From: Brachybacterium muris | Lineage (GTDB): Bacteria; Actinomycetota; Actinomycetes; Actinomycetales; Dermabacteraceae | Length of the DNA stretch: 64,000 nt | Assembly (NCBI RefSeq): GCF_016907455.1 | Contig: NZ_JAFBCB010000001.1 | Location: 2,046,001-2,110,000 of the forward strand | Direction of reading: 5' to 3' | In this document: positions 31,230-40,380 of the stretch, piece after piece | How the letters are laid out: the number at the start of each line of letters is the position of its first letter | How positions within the stretch are numbered: the stretch's first letter is position 1 | Notes under the pieces: generated by a model | Told to the model about the DNA's origin: nothing | Database searches by the model: none | The model's input: the letters and a program-made list of their open reading frames with translations, nothing else | Program-made: the position numbers and the translations under genes

Positions 31230-32558
31230 GTGAGCTCCGAGGTTCTGTGGACCGCTCCGGTCGCCCAGAGGCCGGTGGACGCCCTGGTGAGGGTGCCCGG
31301 ATCGAAGTCGCTCACGGCTCGGTGGATGCTCCTGGCCGCGATCGCGGATGAGCCCACCGAGCTGCGCGGGGCCTTGGTGTCCCGCGACACGCGCCTGATG
31401 CGCGATGCGCTCGAGCGCCTGGGCGCGGTGCTGTCGGTGAGGGACGGGGCGCTGCACGTCACCCCGATCCCCCCGCCGGCGGCGGAACCCGCCGAGCCGA
31501 TCGAGATCAACGCGGGCCTGGCCGGGACGGTGATGCGCTTCGTGCCGCTGCTGGCCGCCCTGCACCACGGGGACGTCCGCTTCACCGGGGACACCGGCGC
31601 GCTGCTGCGGCCCATGTCCCCGGTGATAGCGGTGCTCAGAGCCCAGGGGATCGAGGTCACCGAGCACGGCGAGCCGGGGCACCTCCCCTTCACCGTGCAC
31701 GGCACGGGCCGCCTCGCCGGTGGCCGCGTGGTGGTGGACGCCTCGGACTCCAGCCAGTTCGTCTCCAACGCGCTGCTGGTCGCCGCCCGCGGCGAGGAGG
31801 ACCTCGAACTGGTGCACCGCGGTGCCTCGCTGCCGTCCTTGCCGCACATCGAGATGACGATGGAGACCCTCGCCGAGGTGGGGGTGCAGGCCCAGCACGA
31901 GGTGGATCCGGACGGCCAGCACACGTGGCGTGTGGCCCGTGGCCCGATCCGGCCCGGCAGCATCATGGTGGAGCCGGACCTGTCCAACGCCGGCCCGTTC
32001 CTGGCGGCCGCCATGGTCACCGAGGGCACGATCGCCATCGCCGACTGGCCCGAGCGCACCACCCAGCCCGGCGACGCGTACCGGGAGCTGCTGGAGAAGA
32101 TGGGCGCAGAGGTGTGGCGTGAGGACGACGCGATCTGCGTGGGAGGCACCGGCACCATCATGGGCATCGATGCCGACCTGTCCCGCACCGGCGAGCTGAC
32201 ACCCACCATCGCCGCACTGGCGGCACTGGCGGAGACCCCCAGCAGGCTGCGCGGCATCGGGCACCTGCGCGGTCACGAGACCGATCGGCTGCGGGCCCTG
32301 TCCACCGAGCTCACCCGGATCGGGGCCACCACGGTGGAGACCGAGGACGGACTGGAGATCGCCCCCGGACCGCTGACCGGCACCGTGTTCGAGACCTACG
32401 AGGACCACCGCATGGCCACCGCCGCCGCGATCATCGGACTGCTGGTGCCGGACGTGCGGGTGGTGAACGTGGAGACCACGCAGAAGACGCTGCCGGACTT
32501 CGTGGGCATGTGGCTGTCCATGCTCCACACCGACTCCCCCGCAGGGGGCACCTGTTGA
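31230..32558 (+). CDS. aroA: 3-phosphoshikimate 1-carboxyvinyltransferase (EPSP synthase)
   Basis: 442 residues. Sixth step of the shikimate pathway: shikimate-3-phosphate plus PEP to EPSP. VPGSKSLTARW contains the conserved Lys/Ser for shikimate-3-phosphate; NAGLAGTVMRF is the PEP loop; DASDSSQFVSNAL and TYEDHRMATAAAI are later active-site blocks. GTG start. The stop overlaps the rsgA start as TTGA. aroA-rsgA next to sigR is a common actinobacterial arrangement. Confidence 0.96.
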   Translation: MSSEVLWTAPVAQRPVDALVRVPGSKSLTARWMLLAAIADEPTELRGALVSRDTRLMRDALERLGAVLSVRDGALHVTPIPPPAAEPAEPIEINAGLAGTVMRFVPLLAALHHGDVRFTGDTGALLRPMSPVIAVLRAQGIEVTEHGEPGHLPFTVHGTGRLAGGRVVVDASDSSQFVSNALLVAARGEEDLELVHRGASLPSLPHIEMTMETLAEVGVQAQHEVDPDGQHTWRVARGPIRPGSIMVEPDLSNAGPFLAAAMVTEGTIAIADWPERTTQPGDAYRELLEKMGAEVWREDDAICVGGTGTIMGIDADLSRTGELTPTIAALAALAETPSRLRGIGHLRGHETDRLRALSTELTRIGATTVETEDGLEIAPGPLTGTVFETYEDHRMATAAAIIGLLVPDVRVVNVETTQKTLPDFVGMWLSMLHTDSPAGGTC

Positions 32559-33598
32559 GCCGCTCAGCGCGCGACTTCGACGAGTCCGACGTGAAGGTGC
32601 GCCCCAACCGCCGGGGCAGCCGTCCGCGCACCAAGGAGCGCCCTGCCCACAAGGACGCGGTCCCCGCCCGCGTGGTGTCCGTGGACCGAGGGCGGTGGCG
32701 CACCGTGGTCGGTGCCGGCACCGAGGACGAGCGCACCGTGACCGCGATGCGGGCCCGCGAGCTGGGCCGCTCCCCCGTCGTCCCCGGGGACATCGTGGCG
32801 CTGGTGGGTGACACGTCCGGTGCCGATGGCACCCTGGCCCGGATCGTGCGGATCGAGGAGCGCAGCTCGTTCCTGCGGCGCAGCGCCGACGACGACGACT
32901 CCTCGGAGCGTCCCTTGGTGGCGAACGTGGACACCATGGTGATGGTGACCGCCCTGGCCGATCCGGAGCCGCGCGGTGGCATGGTGGACCGCTGCCTGGT
33001 CGCGGCGTACGTGGCCGGGATCGATGCGCTGCTGGTGCTGACCAAGGCGGACCTGCGAGACCCGGAGGGTTTCCTGCACAGCTACGCGCCGCTGGGACTG
33101 GAGCACCTGGTCACCCACCAGGCGGAGGACGGGACCATCGTAGGCCTGGACGAGCTGCGTGAGCGGCTCACCGGGCACGTCAGCGTGCTGATCGGCCACT
33201 CCGGGGTGGGCAAGTCCACCCTGCTCAACGCCCTGGTGCCCGGGACGCAGCGCGCCACCGGGGTGGTCAACGCCGTGACCGGCCGCGGCCGGCACACCTC
33301 CTCCTCGGCACTGGCGATGCAGCTGCCGGACTCCGCGGGCTGGGTGATCGACACCCCGGGGGTGCGCTCCTTCGGCCTGGGGCACGTGGCGCCCGAGGAG
33401 CTGCTGGAGGCCTTCGCAGACCTCGCGGAGCTGGCGGAGCAGTGCCCCCGCGGCTGCACCCACCTCGAGGACGCCCCGGACTGCGCACTGGATGAGCTGG
33501 TGGAGCGCGGCGAGGCCGGGACGGCCGGGCCCGCACGGTTGGCCTCGTACCGACGTCTGGCCGCGGCGCTGCGCCGGAACGACCCCTGGGACGTCTAG
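32555..33598 (+). CDS. rsgA: Ribosome small subunit-dependent GTPase
   Basis: 347 residues. Late 30S maturation GTPase. OB-fold ~45-105, then a circularly permuted GTPase: G4 LTKAD precedes G1 GHSGVGKST and G3 DTPG. The C-terminal zinc knuckle is CPRGCTHLEDAPDC. TTG start at 32555 overlaps the aroA stop; GCAGGGG lies six bases before it. Central gene of aroA-rsgA-hisN. Confidence 0.95.
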   Translation: MSRSARDFDESDVKVRPNRRGSRPRTKERPAHKDAVPARVVSVDRGRWRTVVGAGTEDERTVTAMRARELGRSPVVPGDIVALVGDTSGADGTLARIVRIEERSSFLRRSADDDDSSERPLVANVDTMVMVTALADPEPRGGMVDRCLVAAYVAGIDALLVLTKADLRDPEGFLHSYAPLGLEHLVTHQAEDGTIVGLDELRERLTGHVSVLIGHSGVGKSTLLNALVPGTQRATGVVNAVTGRGRHTSSSALAMQLPDSAGWVIDTPGVRSFGLGHVAPEELLEAFADLAELAEQCPRGCTHLEDAPDCALDELVERGEAGTAGPARLASYRRLAAALRRNDPWDV

Positions 33599-33607
33599 GC
33601 TCTACCC

Positions 33608-34408
33608 ATGTCCAGCCGCTTCGCCGATGATCTCCGTCTGGCCCATGTGCTCGCCGATGCCGTGGATCAGCTCACCATGTCCCGCTTCAAGGCCCAGGAC
33701 CTGGAGGTCACCACCAAACCGGACCTCACCGAGGTCACCGACGCCGACCGGGCCGCCGAACAGCTGGTGCGCTCGCAGCTGTCGCGGTCCCGCTCGCGGG
33801 ACCAGGTGATCGGTGAGGAGTTCGGCTCCACCGGCTCCTCGAACCGCCAGTGGGTGATCGACCCGATCGACGGCACCAGCAACTTCGTGCGCGGTGTGCC
33901 CGTATGGGGCACCCTGATCGGTCTGATCGAGGACGGTCAGCCCGTGGTGGGCCTGGTCTCGGCCCCCTCCCTCTCGCGCCGCTGGTGGGGAGGTGCCGGT
34001 GCCGGTGCATGGACGGGTTCCAGGATCAGCAGCGCCTCGCGGCTGCAGGTGTCTCAGGTGGACTCCATCGAGGACGCCTCCCTGTCCTACTCCTCTCTGC
34101 ACGGCTGGGCCGACGCCGAGCGGCTCCCGCAGATGCTCAACCTCATGCAGCGGTTCTGGCGCACCCGCGCCTACGGGGACTTCTGGTCGTACATGCTGGT
34201 GGCCGAGGGCGCGGTGGACGTGGCCTGTGAGCCGGAGCTGAACCTGCACGACATGGTGGCCCTGGCCCCCATCGTCACCGAGGCCGGCGGCCGCTTCACC
34301 TCCATCGACGGGGAGGACGGTCCCTTCGGCGGCAGTGCCGTCGCCACCAACGGCATCCTGCACGACGAGGTGCTCGAGGCGATCGCCGCCCGCGACGACC
34401 GCGACTGA
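33608..34408 (+). CDS. hisN: Histidinol-phosphatase (inositol monophosphatase family)
   Basis: 266 residues. Mg-dependent phosphatase: GEEFG and WVIDPIDGTSNFVRG carry the metal ligands, and ELNLHDMVALAPIVTEAGG the second aspartate. In actinobacteria this subclass next to aroA/rsgA is HisN, dephosphorylating histidinol phosphate in histidine synthesis; a general inositol-phosphatase role cannot be excluded. Starts nine bases after rsgA and is followed by a terminator. Confidence 0.88.
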   Translation: MSSRFADDLRLAHVLADAVDQLTMSRFKAQDLEVTTKPDLTEVTDADRAAEQLVRSQLSRSRSRDQVIGEEFGSTGSSNRQWVIDPIDGTSNFVRGVPVWGTLIGLIEDGQPVVGLVSAPSLSRRWWGGAGAGAWTGSRISSASRLQVSQVDSIEDASLSYSSLHGWADAERLPQMLNLMQRFWRTRAYGDFWSYMLVAEGAVDVACEPELNLHDMVALAPIVTEAGGRFTSIDGEDGPFGGSAVATNGILHDEVLEAIAARDDRD

Positions 34409-34460
34409 ACCACCCGCAGCGGACGCGGCTGAATCGTCCGCCGCGACCGCGCCTGATGCA

Positions 34461-34506
34461 GCAGTCCCCCTCTAGTCCCGGTCCTTCGGGACGTGCCGGG
34501 GACTGC
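34461..34506 (+). terminator. Terminator of the aroA-rsgA-hisN unit
   Basis: GCAGTCCCC and GGGGACTGC close the outer stem; inside, GTCC-TTCG-GGAC forms a stable UUCG tetraloop hairpin. It lies 53 bases past the hisN stop. Confidence 0.7.
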
Positions 34507-34582
34507 GCTGGACGGAGGTCCCTATGCGGCTCGGTAGACTCTGGGCGTCTTTGACCCGAACTCTGAAGGGATCTGATCGTCC

Positions 34583-35803
34583 ATGACCGTCAAGCGCGTC
34601 GCTCTGCTCACCGCCGGTGGCTATGCCCCCTGCCTCTCCTCCGCCGTGGGCGGCCTGATCGAGCGGTACAACGAGCTGGTGCCCGAGGTCGAGATCATCG
34701 CCTACAAGCACGGCTACTGGGGCCTCCTGTCCGGCGAGAAGATCGTGGTGGACGAGGAGGTGCGTGCCAAGGCCGGCCTGCTGCACAACTACGGCGGCTC
34801 CCCCATCGGCAACTCCCGCGTCAAGCTCACCAACACCGCGGATCTGGTCAAGCGGGGCCTGATCAAGGAGGGCGAGAACGCCCTCGAGGTCGCCGCGAAC
34901 AAGCTCAAGGAGGACGGCGTCGACGTCCTGCACACCATCGGTGGTGACGACACCAACACCACCGCCGCGGACCTCGCGAAGTACCTCCACGACAACGACT
35001 ACGACCTGCACGTGGTGGGCCTGCCCAAGACGATCGACAACGATATCGTGCCGATCCGTCAGTCCCTGGGCGCGATGACCGCTGCCGAGCAGACCAGCGT
35101 GTTCGCGCAGAACATCATCGCCGAGCACGGCTCCAACCCGCGAATGCTGATCATCCACGAGATCATGGGCCGCGCCTGCGGGTACCTCACCGCCCAGGCC
35201 GCCGAGTACTACCAGCAGTGGCACGCCCAGCAGGAGTGGCTGCCCGGGATCGGCCACAAGGCCGAGCGCTGGGACGTGCACGCCGTGTTCCTGCCGGAGA
35301 TGTCCCTGGACATCGACGGTGAGGCCGAGCGCCTGAAGAAGGTCATGGACGAGCACGGCTGCGTGAACATCTTCCTGTCCGAGGGGGCCGGCATCCCCGA
35401 GATCGTCGCCGAGATGCAGAGCCGTGGCGAGGAGCCGGAGAAGGACCCCTTCGGCCACGTGAAGATCGACAAGATCAACCCCGGCCAGTGGTTCGCGAAG
35501 CAGTTCGCCGAGAAGCTGGGCGCCGAGAAGGTCATGGTCCAGAAGTCCGGCTACTTCTCCCGCTCGGCGAAGGCCAACGCCGATGACCTGCGCCTGATCA
35601 AGTCGATGACCGATCTCGCCGTGCAGGTGTCGCTGGAGGGCGGCTCCGGTGTGATCGGCCACGACGAGGACAATGGCAACGTGCTGCGCGCGATCGAGTT
35701 CGACCGCATCGCCGGCCACAAGGCGTTCGACATCTCCCAGCAGTGGTTCACGGACGTGATGGACCGCATCGGCCAGAAGGTCGCCCCGGCCGAGAAGGAC
35801 TGA
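34583..35803 (+). CDS. pfp: Diphosphate-dependent 6-phosphofructokinase
   Basis: 406 residues. Catalyses fructose-6-phosphate to fructose-1,6-bisphosphate. Donor type can be read: the phosphate-binding loop is GGDDTNT (second Asp where ATP enzymes have Gly) and the catalytic block is PKTIDND (Lys where ATP enzymes have Gly). Both mark PPi enzymes, which are reversible and can serve gluconeogenesis. IIHEIMGRACGYL and the C-terminal sugar site follow. GAAGGG lies before the ATG. Monocistronic. Confidence 0.92.
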   Translation: MTVKRVALLTAGGYAPCLSSAVGGLIERYNELVPEVEIIAYKHGYWGLLSGEKIVVDEEVRAKAGLLHNYGGSPIGNSRVKLTNTADLVKRGLIKEGENALEVAANKLKEDGVDVLHTIGGDDTNTTAADLAKYLHDNDYDLHVVGLPKTIDNDIVPIRQSLGAMTAAEQTSVFAQNIIAEHGSNPRMLIIHEIMGRACGYLTAQAAEYYQQWHAQQEWLPGIGHKAERWDVHAVFLPEMSLDIDGEAERLKKVMDEHGCVNIFLSEGAGIPEIVAEMQSRGEEPEKDPFGHVKIDKINPGQWFAKQFAEKLGAEKVMVQKSGYFSRSAKANADDLRLIKSMTDLAVQVSLEGGSGVIGHDEDNGNVLRAIEFDRIAGHKAFDISQQWFTDVMDRIGQKVAPAEKD

Positions 35804-35849
35804 CCGACCAGCGGCCGATACCGCACGCCCGACGAGCCCCGCACACCCG

Positions 35850-36692
35850 ATGAGCACCCCCGTCCCCGAGGCGGCCGCTCACGGGCAGCGCGGGGCTCGC
35901 GTGCGCCTGCGCACCTGGCGACGGTCCCTGACGGCTTTGGCCAGCCTCCTGGGTCGCATCAGGGTGACGTCGTCCTCGTTGGCCTCGCCGGGTTCAGAGA
36001 CGACATCCTCGGAGGGCCTGGCCCCGGGTCCGCATGCCGTACGGTTCGCGCAGGACCGTGGGCCCTGGCGGCCATCGGCTCGGCCCCGCCAGGGACGCCT
36101 GGGCGACTGCTGGGTGATGGCAGGGATGCTCGCGGTGCACGAGACGGCTCCGGAGCGTCTGCAGGCGCTGATGACCCGGGAGCAGGACGGATCGGTGACC
36201 GTACGGCTGCCAGGAGCCGGGCACCCCGTGCGGGTGGATCGGATGATGCCGGTGGACGCAGCAGGCATGTTCGTCTACGGCCGGCAGGACGGCGGAGGCC
36301 CCGGCTGGGCGGGGGTGCTGGAGAAGGCCATCGCCCTGCAGGTCGCGGGCGGCTACCGATTCCTTCAGCGGGGCTTCGGGCGCTTCGGCCTGGAGCTGCT
36401 GCTGGGCGAGTGGGGACGCATGCTGCTGGCGATGCCCCCCGCCGGTCAGATCGAGGCCTGGAGGGCCGAGCACCGCGCGATCCTCGCCTCCACCCACCCG
36501 CTGAGCCGCCGGGTGCGCACGGCCCACGGCCCTCTGCCGCCGAACCACGTGTTCGCGGTGGTCGGGGCGGAACCGGTCAGTGGTCACATACTGCTGCGGA
36601 ATCCGGTGAACCCAGGGCGGGTGCTGCGGGTGGATGCACGCACGTTCCGGCGCGGGTTCATCTCGGTGGATGTCACCAGGCCGCTGCGCTGA
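35850..36692 (+). CDS. Calpain-like (C2 family) cysteine protease domain protein
   Basis: 280 residues. QGRLGDCWVMAGM places Cys87 in the calpain GxLGDCW signature; NHVFAVVGAE gives His233 and LRNPVNPG Asn251, completing the Cys-His-Asn triad. The intervening GPGWAGVLEKAIALQVAGGY matches the calpain core. The first ~60 residues are basic then Ser-rich, with no clear signal peptide, so the location is probably cytosolic or secreted by an unknown route. Bacterial calpain-like domains are sparse and mostly uncharacterised. No strong RBS; 46 bases after pfp. Confidence 0.75.
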   Translation: MSTPVPEAAAHGQRGARVRLRTWRRSLTALASLLGRIRVTSSSLASPGSETTSSEGLAPGPHAVRFAQDRGPWRPSARPRQGRLGDCWVMAGMLAVHETAPERLQALMTREQDGSVTVRLPGAGHPVRVDRMMPVDAAGMFVYGRQDGGGPGWAGVLEKAIALQVAGGYRFLQRGFGRFGLELLLGEWGRMLLAMPPAGQIEAWRAEHRAILASTHPLSRRVRTAHGPLPPNHVFAVVGAEPVSGHILLRNPVNPGRVLRVDARTFRRGFISVDVTRPLR

Positions 36693-36719
36693 CCGGGCAG
36701 CCGGGAGCAGCCGGTCCCG

Positions 36720-37373
36720 TCAGTCCCGGGCGTCGTCGATCCGTGCGAATTCGGCCAGCCAGGCGTCGGCGATGAGGCGGTGACCGGCGATCGTGGGGTG
36801 CACGCCGTCCTCGGCGATGCTGGCGGGTGTGTGCCCCGCCGACCAGGCCCGCTCCATCACCTGCTCCAGGTCCACCACTGCGTGCCGGAACTCGTGGGCC
36901 AGATCGCGGATCACTGCCACCTTCTGGTCGAGATCGGCATGGAAGCCGGCCTTCTCCTGGTCGATGTCGGTGACAAAGGGGACCACCATCAGCACAGGCA
37001 CAGCGGGCCGGGTGGCCGAGAGCTGGTCCAGCATGTACCGGTAGTCGCGCTCGAACTCCTCCGCGGTGACGCTCTCGCCCCGGGTGAAGCCGTGCCAGGT
37101 GTCGTTGACTCCGATGTAGATGGTGATGACGTCGGTCTCGAGCTCCAGGCAGTCCCGATCGAAGCGACGCACCAGCTCCTGAGCCCGGTCACCGGAGATG
37201 CCGCGGTTGATGACGCGGGCGGTGGGCTCGTGAGCCGCGAAGTGCTCGGCGATGAGGCGCACGTAGCCATAGCCGACACCCTGTGGGTCCTCGGCGCGGC
37301 TGCAGTCCGTGATGGAGTCGCCGAGGAACAGGAAGGATCGCTGAGCGCGGGCAGCGGGTGCGGTGGCCGTCAT
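36720..37373 (-). CDS. SGNH/GDSL-family esterase
   Basis: 217 residues from ATG 37373 (MTATAPAARA). All four SGNH blocks are present: LFLGDSITDC (nucleophilic Ser), NRGISGD (Gly), IYIGVNDTWHG (Asn) and EDGVHPTIAGH (Asp/His). It resembles TAP-like acyl esterases. No signal peptide is obvious; a longer frame to 37451 is unlikely. Convergent with the calpain-like gene. The last core gene before the genomic island. Confidence 0.9.
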   Translation of the reverse strand: MTATAPAARAQRSFLFLGDSITDCSRAEDPQGVGYGYVRLIAEHFAAHEPTARVINRGISGDRAQELVRRFDRDCLELETDVITIYIGVNDTWHGFTRGESVTAEEFERDYRYMLDQLSATRPAVPVLMVVPFVTDIDQEKAGFHADLDQKVAVIRDLAHEFRHAVVDLEQVMERAWSAGHTPASIAEDGVHPTIAGHRLIADAWLAEFARIDDARD

Positions 37374-37434
37374 GGGGCAATCCTGCCAGACCACCGAGGA
37401 ATCGGGCGAGTACGACTGGCCTGGAGGAATAGCG

Positions 37435-37470
37435 AAGGCCCTGATCAGCATTCCTGCTGATCAGGGCCTT
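37435..37470 (-). terminator. Perfect hairpin at the left island edge (ancestral tRNA terminator)
   Basis: AAGGCCCTGATCAGCA and its complement form a 16-bp perfect stem with a TTCC loop, four bases outside attL. By position it was the terminator of the initiator tRNA before the island inserted. Confidence 0.8.
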
Positions 37471-37473
37471 CAT

Positions 37474-37514
37474 CTCGTAGCAGGGATAGGATTTGAACCT
37501 ATGACCTCCGGGTT
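37474..37514. repeat. attL: displaced 3' half of tRNA-fMet
   Basis: 41 bases identical to 56581-56621 except at the ninth base (A here, G at attR). It covers the T-arm and acceptor 3' strand but no anticodon arm, so it is not a functional tRNA. Confidence 0.9.
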
Positions 37515-37645
37515 TTCACCCCTGGCAGATTGCGGTCTTCCAGCAGGTCATAGCCGCCTTTGAGTGACCTTTGAGGCTCCGGCGCGCTTCAGATTCCCTC
37601 AGAATTCCCGGATCTTGCGTAGAACCTTGCGCATAACCTTGGGTC

Positions 37646-38250
37646 GTGACGAGACAGCGCGGACGGGCGGCGACGACCCGGTTGAGCGAAGGCCAGACGA
37701 GCATCGACCGAGCGTCCGTGGCGGTCATCAGAGACGATCAGGGTTGCGCGACAGGAAGGCGGCTTGCATGGTCGATCCTGCTCCCGGGCAATGCCTCACC
37801 GACCAGACGGTACACTCAGGGCGGCCACCGGGAGGGCGGCCCCCGGGATACGGATACGGCAATCCGCGCTCGTGCCCGGGCGAAGGCCGATGAGATGCTG
37901 GCAGAGCACCGGCGCGGTGCCGCGACCGTCTGGACTCGCCGCGCATCGCTACGGGACTTCTGCGAAGCCATCGTGCGACCCGAGATCCAAGGCGCGCCGC
38001 GGCTGAGCGAACGCACGAAGACGGCCTACCTTGCGGCCCTCACCCTCTTGCTGGGAGACTGCGAAGGTAGCAGCAAGGACCCCATCGCCATTGCGAAGGA
38101 CTCGGGGACAAGACCATCTCGGCGGCGACCAAGTACCTCGCCATGGAAGGTTGCCTGCAGGAGATCTCGAGTCTCCACGGCCGGGAGGTCGCCCATCGCT
38201 CTCGCTCCGTCCTCGCAGGGTGGGTCATGCGAAGCCTCCGTCGCCATGAG
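37646..38250 (+). pseudogene. Tyrosine integrase, 5' part (frameshifted, split by IS1380)
   Basis: From GTG 37646. The frame beginning DTDTAIRARARAKADEMLAE continues through the core-binding domain to LAALTLLLGDC. Homology then resumes in another frame at about 38105 (GDKTISAATKYLAMEGCLQE) and runs to RSLRRHE at 38250. One indel at about 38060-38105 is therefore needed. The last codon GAG is part of the ATGAG duplication flanking IS1380. Position beside attL identifies it as the island's own integrase. Confidence 0.82.
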
Positions 38251-39956
38251 CCTCGAGATTTCATCGAGGTGTGGTTTCGACTGGTGGACGGCATAGAGAA
38301 AGATGCTCCTGACCTGGGATGATACGGGTTGTCCAGACTCGTAGCCATCCACTGGAAGGAGCACCTTTCAGGTGTCCCACCCTACCTTGTTCTTCTACCC
38401 CCGCCCGCGCGTGGACATCGCCCCGGTTCCAGCGGTCTCGCATGCTGGTGCGGTGCTGCTGACCGACGCGATCCACGCCACCGGCCTCGCCTCTTCGCTG
38501 CGTGAGGTGCTGGATCCTTGGACGAAACCGCTGGCAGAGCATCACGCTGCGAAGATCCTGTTGGACCTGGCGATGACTCTCGCAGTCGGCGGAGAGGTCA
38601 CCCGTGACACCGACCTACTGCGGTGCGAACCGGGCCTGTTCGGCGATGTCGCCTCGACCCCGACGATCTCCCGCATGATCACTACACTGGCCGAGGACAC
38701 GCCCGCGGTGATCGAGGCGATCTCCCAGGCCCGCCGCACCGCGCGTGAAAGAGCCTGGACCCTCGCCGGAGCGCATTCCCCGGCTGCGGGGGTCAGTGCG
38801 AAGAACCCGCTGGTCGTCGACCTCGATGCCACCCTGATCAACGTCCACAGTGAGAAGGAGCAGGCCGCACCGACGTTCAAACGCGGGTTCGGCTATCACC
38901 CGTTGTGCGCGTTCCTGGACCACGGCAGCGAAGGAACCGGGGAACCGCTGGCGATCCAGCTGCGCCCCGGCAACGCCGGTTCCAACACCGCCGCCGATCA
39001 CATCACCATCACCAGGCAGGCCCTTGCGCAGCTCCCGGCTGGTCTGCTCTCCTCCGGCGGAAGGGGGTCGAAGAAGGTCCTGATCCGCACCGACGGAGCC
39101 GGTGGCACCAAGGACTTCGTCAAGTGGCTGACCGGGCAGCGTCTGGCCTACTCAGTCGGGTTCACCCTCCCCGCGAACACTCCCGACCTGCTGGAACGTA
39201 TCGATGAGGCGAAGACGTGGACTCCTGCCTACGACACCGACACCGACGGGATCCGCGACGGAGCATGGGTCGCGGAACTGACCGGGCTGCTGGATCTTCA
39301 GGGTTGGCCGCCCGGGATGCGGGTGATCGTGCGGAAGGAACGTCCTCATCCTGGGGCGCAGCTGCGGATCACCGATCACGAGGGGATGCGCATCACCGCG
39401 TTCGCCACCAACTCCCCGCGCGGCCAGCTTCCCGTGCTCGAGCTGCGGCACCGTCGCCGGGCGCGCTGCGAAGACCGGATCCGTAACGCCAAAGACACGG
39501 GCCTGATGAAATTCCCGTTGCAGGGCTTCGCGCAGAATCAGCTCTGGTGCCAGATCATCCAGCTCGCCAGCGAGCTCGTCGCCTGGATGCAGACCATCGC
39601 GCTGACCGGCCACGACGCACGTCGCTGGGAGCCCAAACGTCTCCGCGCCCGGCTGTTCGAGATCCCCGCGACCCTCGTGCGCCGCTGCCGGCACAGGATC
39701 CTGCACCTCGCCGAGCACGCTCCCGAAGCACTGACCGTCCTAACCGGCGTCAACCGGCTCCGCATTGCCGTCGCGCAGACCTGATCCGGCAAGGCCGCCC
39801 GTCCCACCGACCAGCAGCATCTCTTCTCGGGAGTGGAACCCGACCGCCCGCAACGGACACTGCGACGATCTGTCACACCCGAATGCCACAATCAGCAGCT
39901 GAACACCGGCAACGACGCCGACAGTCCCCGCTCACCAGCCCGATGAAACATCGAGG
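38251..39956 (+). mobile_element. IS1380-family insertion sequence (1706 bp)
   Basis: Left end CCTCGAGATTTCATCG (38251-38266) matches the complement of the right end CCTCGATGTTTCATCG (39941-39956) at 14 of 16 positions. ATGAG precedes (38246-38250) and follows (39957-39961) the element as a 5-bp duplication. Removing the element and one ATGAG restores the integrase frame exactly. Confidence 0.9.
38372..39784 (+). CDS. IS1380-family transposase
   Basis: 470 residues, full length for the family. DDE transposase of the Tnp_1 type: first Asp in LVVDLDATLINVH, second in VLIRTDGAGGT, and a C-terminal KFPLQGFAQNQLWCQIIQLA helix carrying family-typical residues. GTG start with GGAAGGA upstream. No frameshift; presumably active. 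Confidence 0.93.
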   Translation: MSHPTLFFYPRPRVDIAPVPAVSHAGAVLLTDAIHATGLASSLREVLDPWTKPLAEHHAAKILLDLAMTLAVGGEVTRDTDLLRCEPGLFGDVASTPTISRMITTLAEDTPAVIEAISQARRTARERAWTLAGAHSPAAGVSAKNPLVVDLDATLINVHSEKEQAAPTFKRGFGYHPLCAFLDHGSEGTGEPLAIQLRPGNAGSNTAADHITITRQALAQLPAGLLSSGGRGSKKVLIRTDGAGGTKDFVKWLTGQRLAYSVGFTLPANTPDLLERIDEAKTWTPAYDTDTDGIRDGAWVAELTGLLDLQGWPPGMRVIVRKERPHPGAQLRITDHEGMRITAFATNSPRGQLPVLELRHRRRARCEDRIRNAKDTGLMKFPLQGFAQNQLWCQIIQLASELVAWMQTIALTGHDARRWEPKRLRARLFEIPATLVRRCRHRILHLAEHAPEALTVLTGVNRLRIAVAQT

Positions 39957-39961
39957 ATGAG

Positions 39962-40221
39962 CTCATTGACGCCAACCCGATCAAGGGCGAGACCATCGAT
40001 ATTCGATCGTTGGCACGACGGAACGATGACGCGCGCGACGGAGCGACCGTGGCGCTCTCCCGCGCCGAATACGAGAAGGTGGTCCAATATCTCGTCGATC
40101 GCGATCCGGCCAGGGGGATCGTCGCTCCGAAGCGGGGTCGCTGGACGCTTGAGCATAGCGTGACGATGCGCAGGAATCTGATCTCGCTCACTCGGATCCA
40201 GGCTGGCACCGGGCTGCTCTT
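39962..40221 (+). pseudogene. Tyrosine integrase, middle part
   Basis: Continues the interrupted frame: LIDANPIKGETIDIRSLARR, then VALSRAEYEKVVQYLVDRDP and RRNLISLTRIQAGTGLLL. This is the linker and start of the catalytic domain. It stops at about 40221; the catalytic Arg-His-Arg-Tyr region is lost, so the recombinase cannot work. Confidence 0.8.
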
Positions 40222-40242
40222 AGGTCGAGGTAGGGGGCAGCC

Positions 40243-40380
40243 GTGGCGGGGTTCCACATCGAGAGGGAGATGCAGGAGCTCGGAGAGCACTTGCGCAACT
40301 GGCGCATGGTGCTGGGCCTGACCGCGTAACAGGTCTCCGAGCGCGCGGAGATCCCGCGGACCACGTTGCCCATCTCTACC
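40243..40380 (+). pseudogene. XRE-family regulator with premature stop
   Basis: From GTG 40243 (AGGGGGC site upstream) the reading is EREMQELGEHLRNWRMVLGL then TA, TAA at 40327-40329, then QVSERAEIPRTTL: a HipB-like helix-turn-helix with a stop inserted between TA and QVSERAEIP. The downstream part soon loses homology. No hipA-like partner follows. Confidence 0.65.

Noticed and set aside
38313..39956. Alternative left end of IS1380 at CCTGGGATGATACGGG
   Set aside because: The end at 38251 gives a better inverted repeat, an exact ATGAG duplication and restores the integrase frame.
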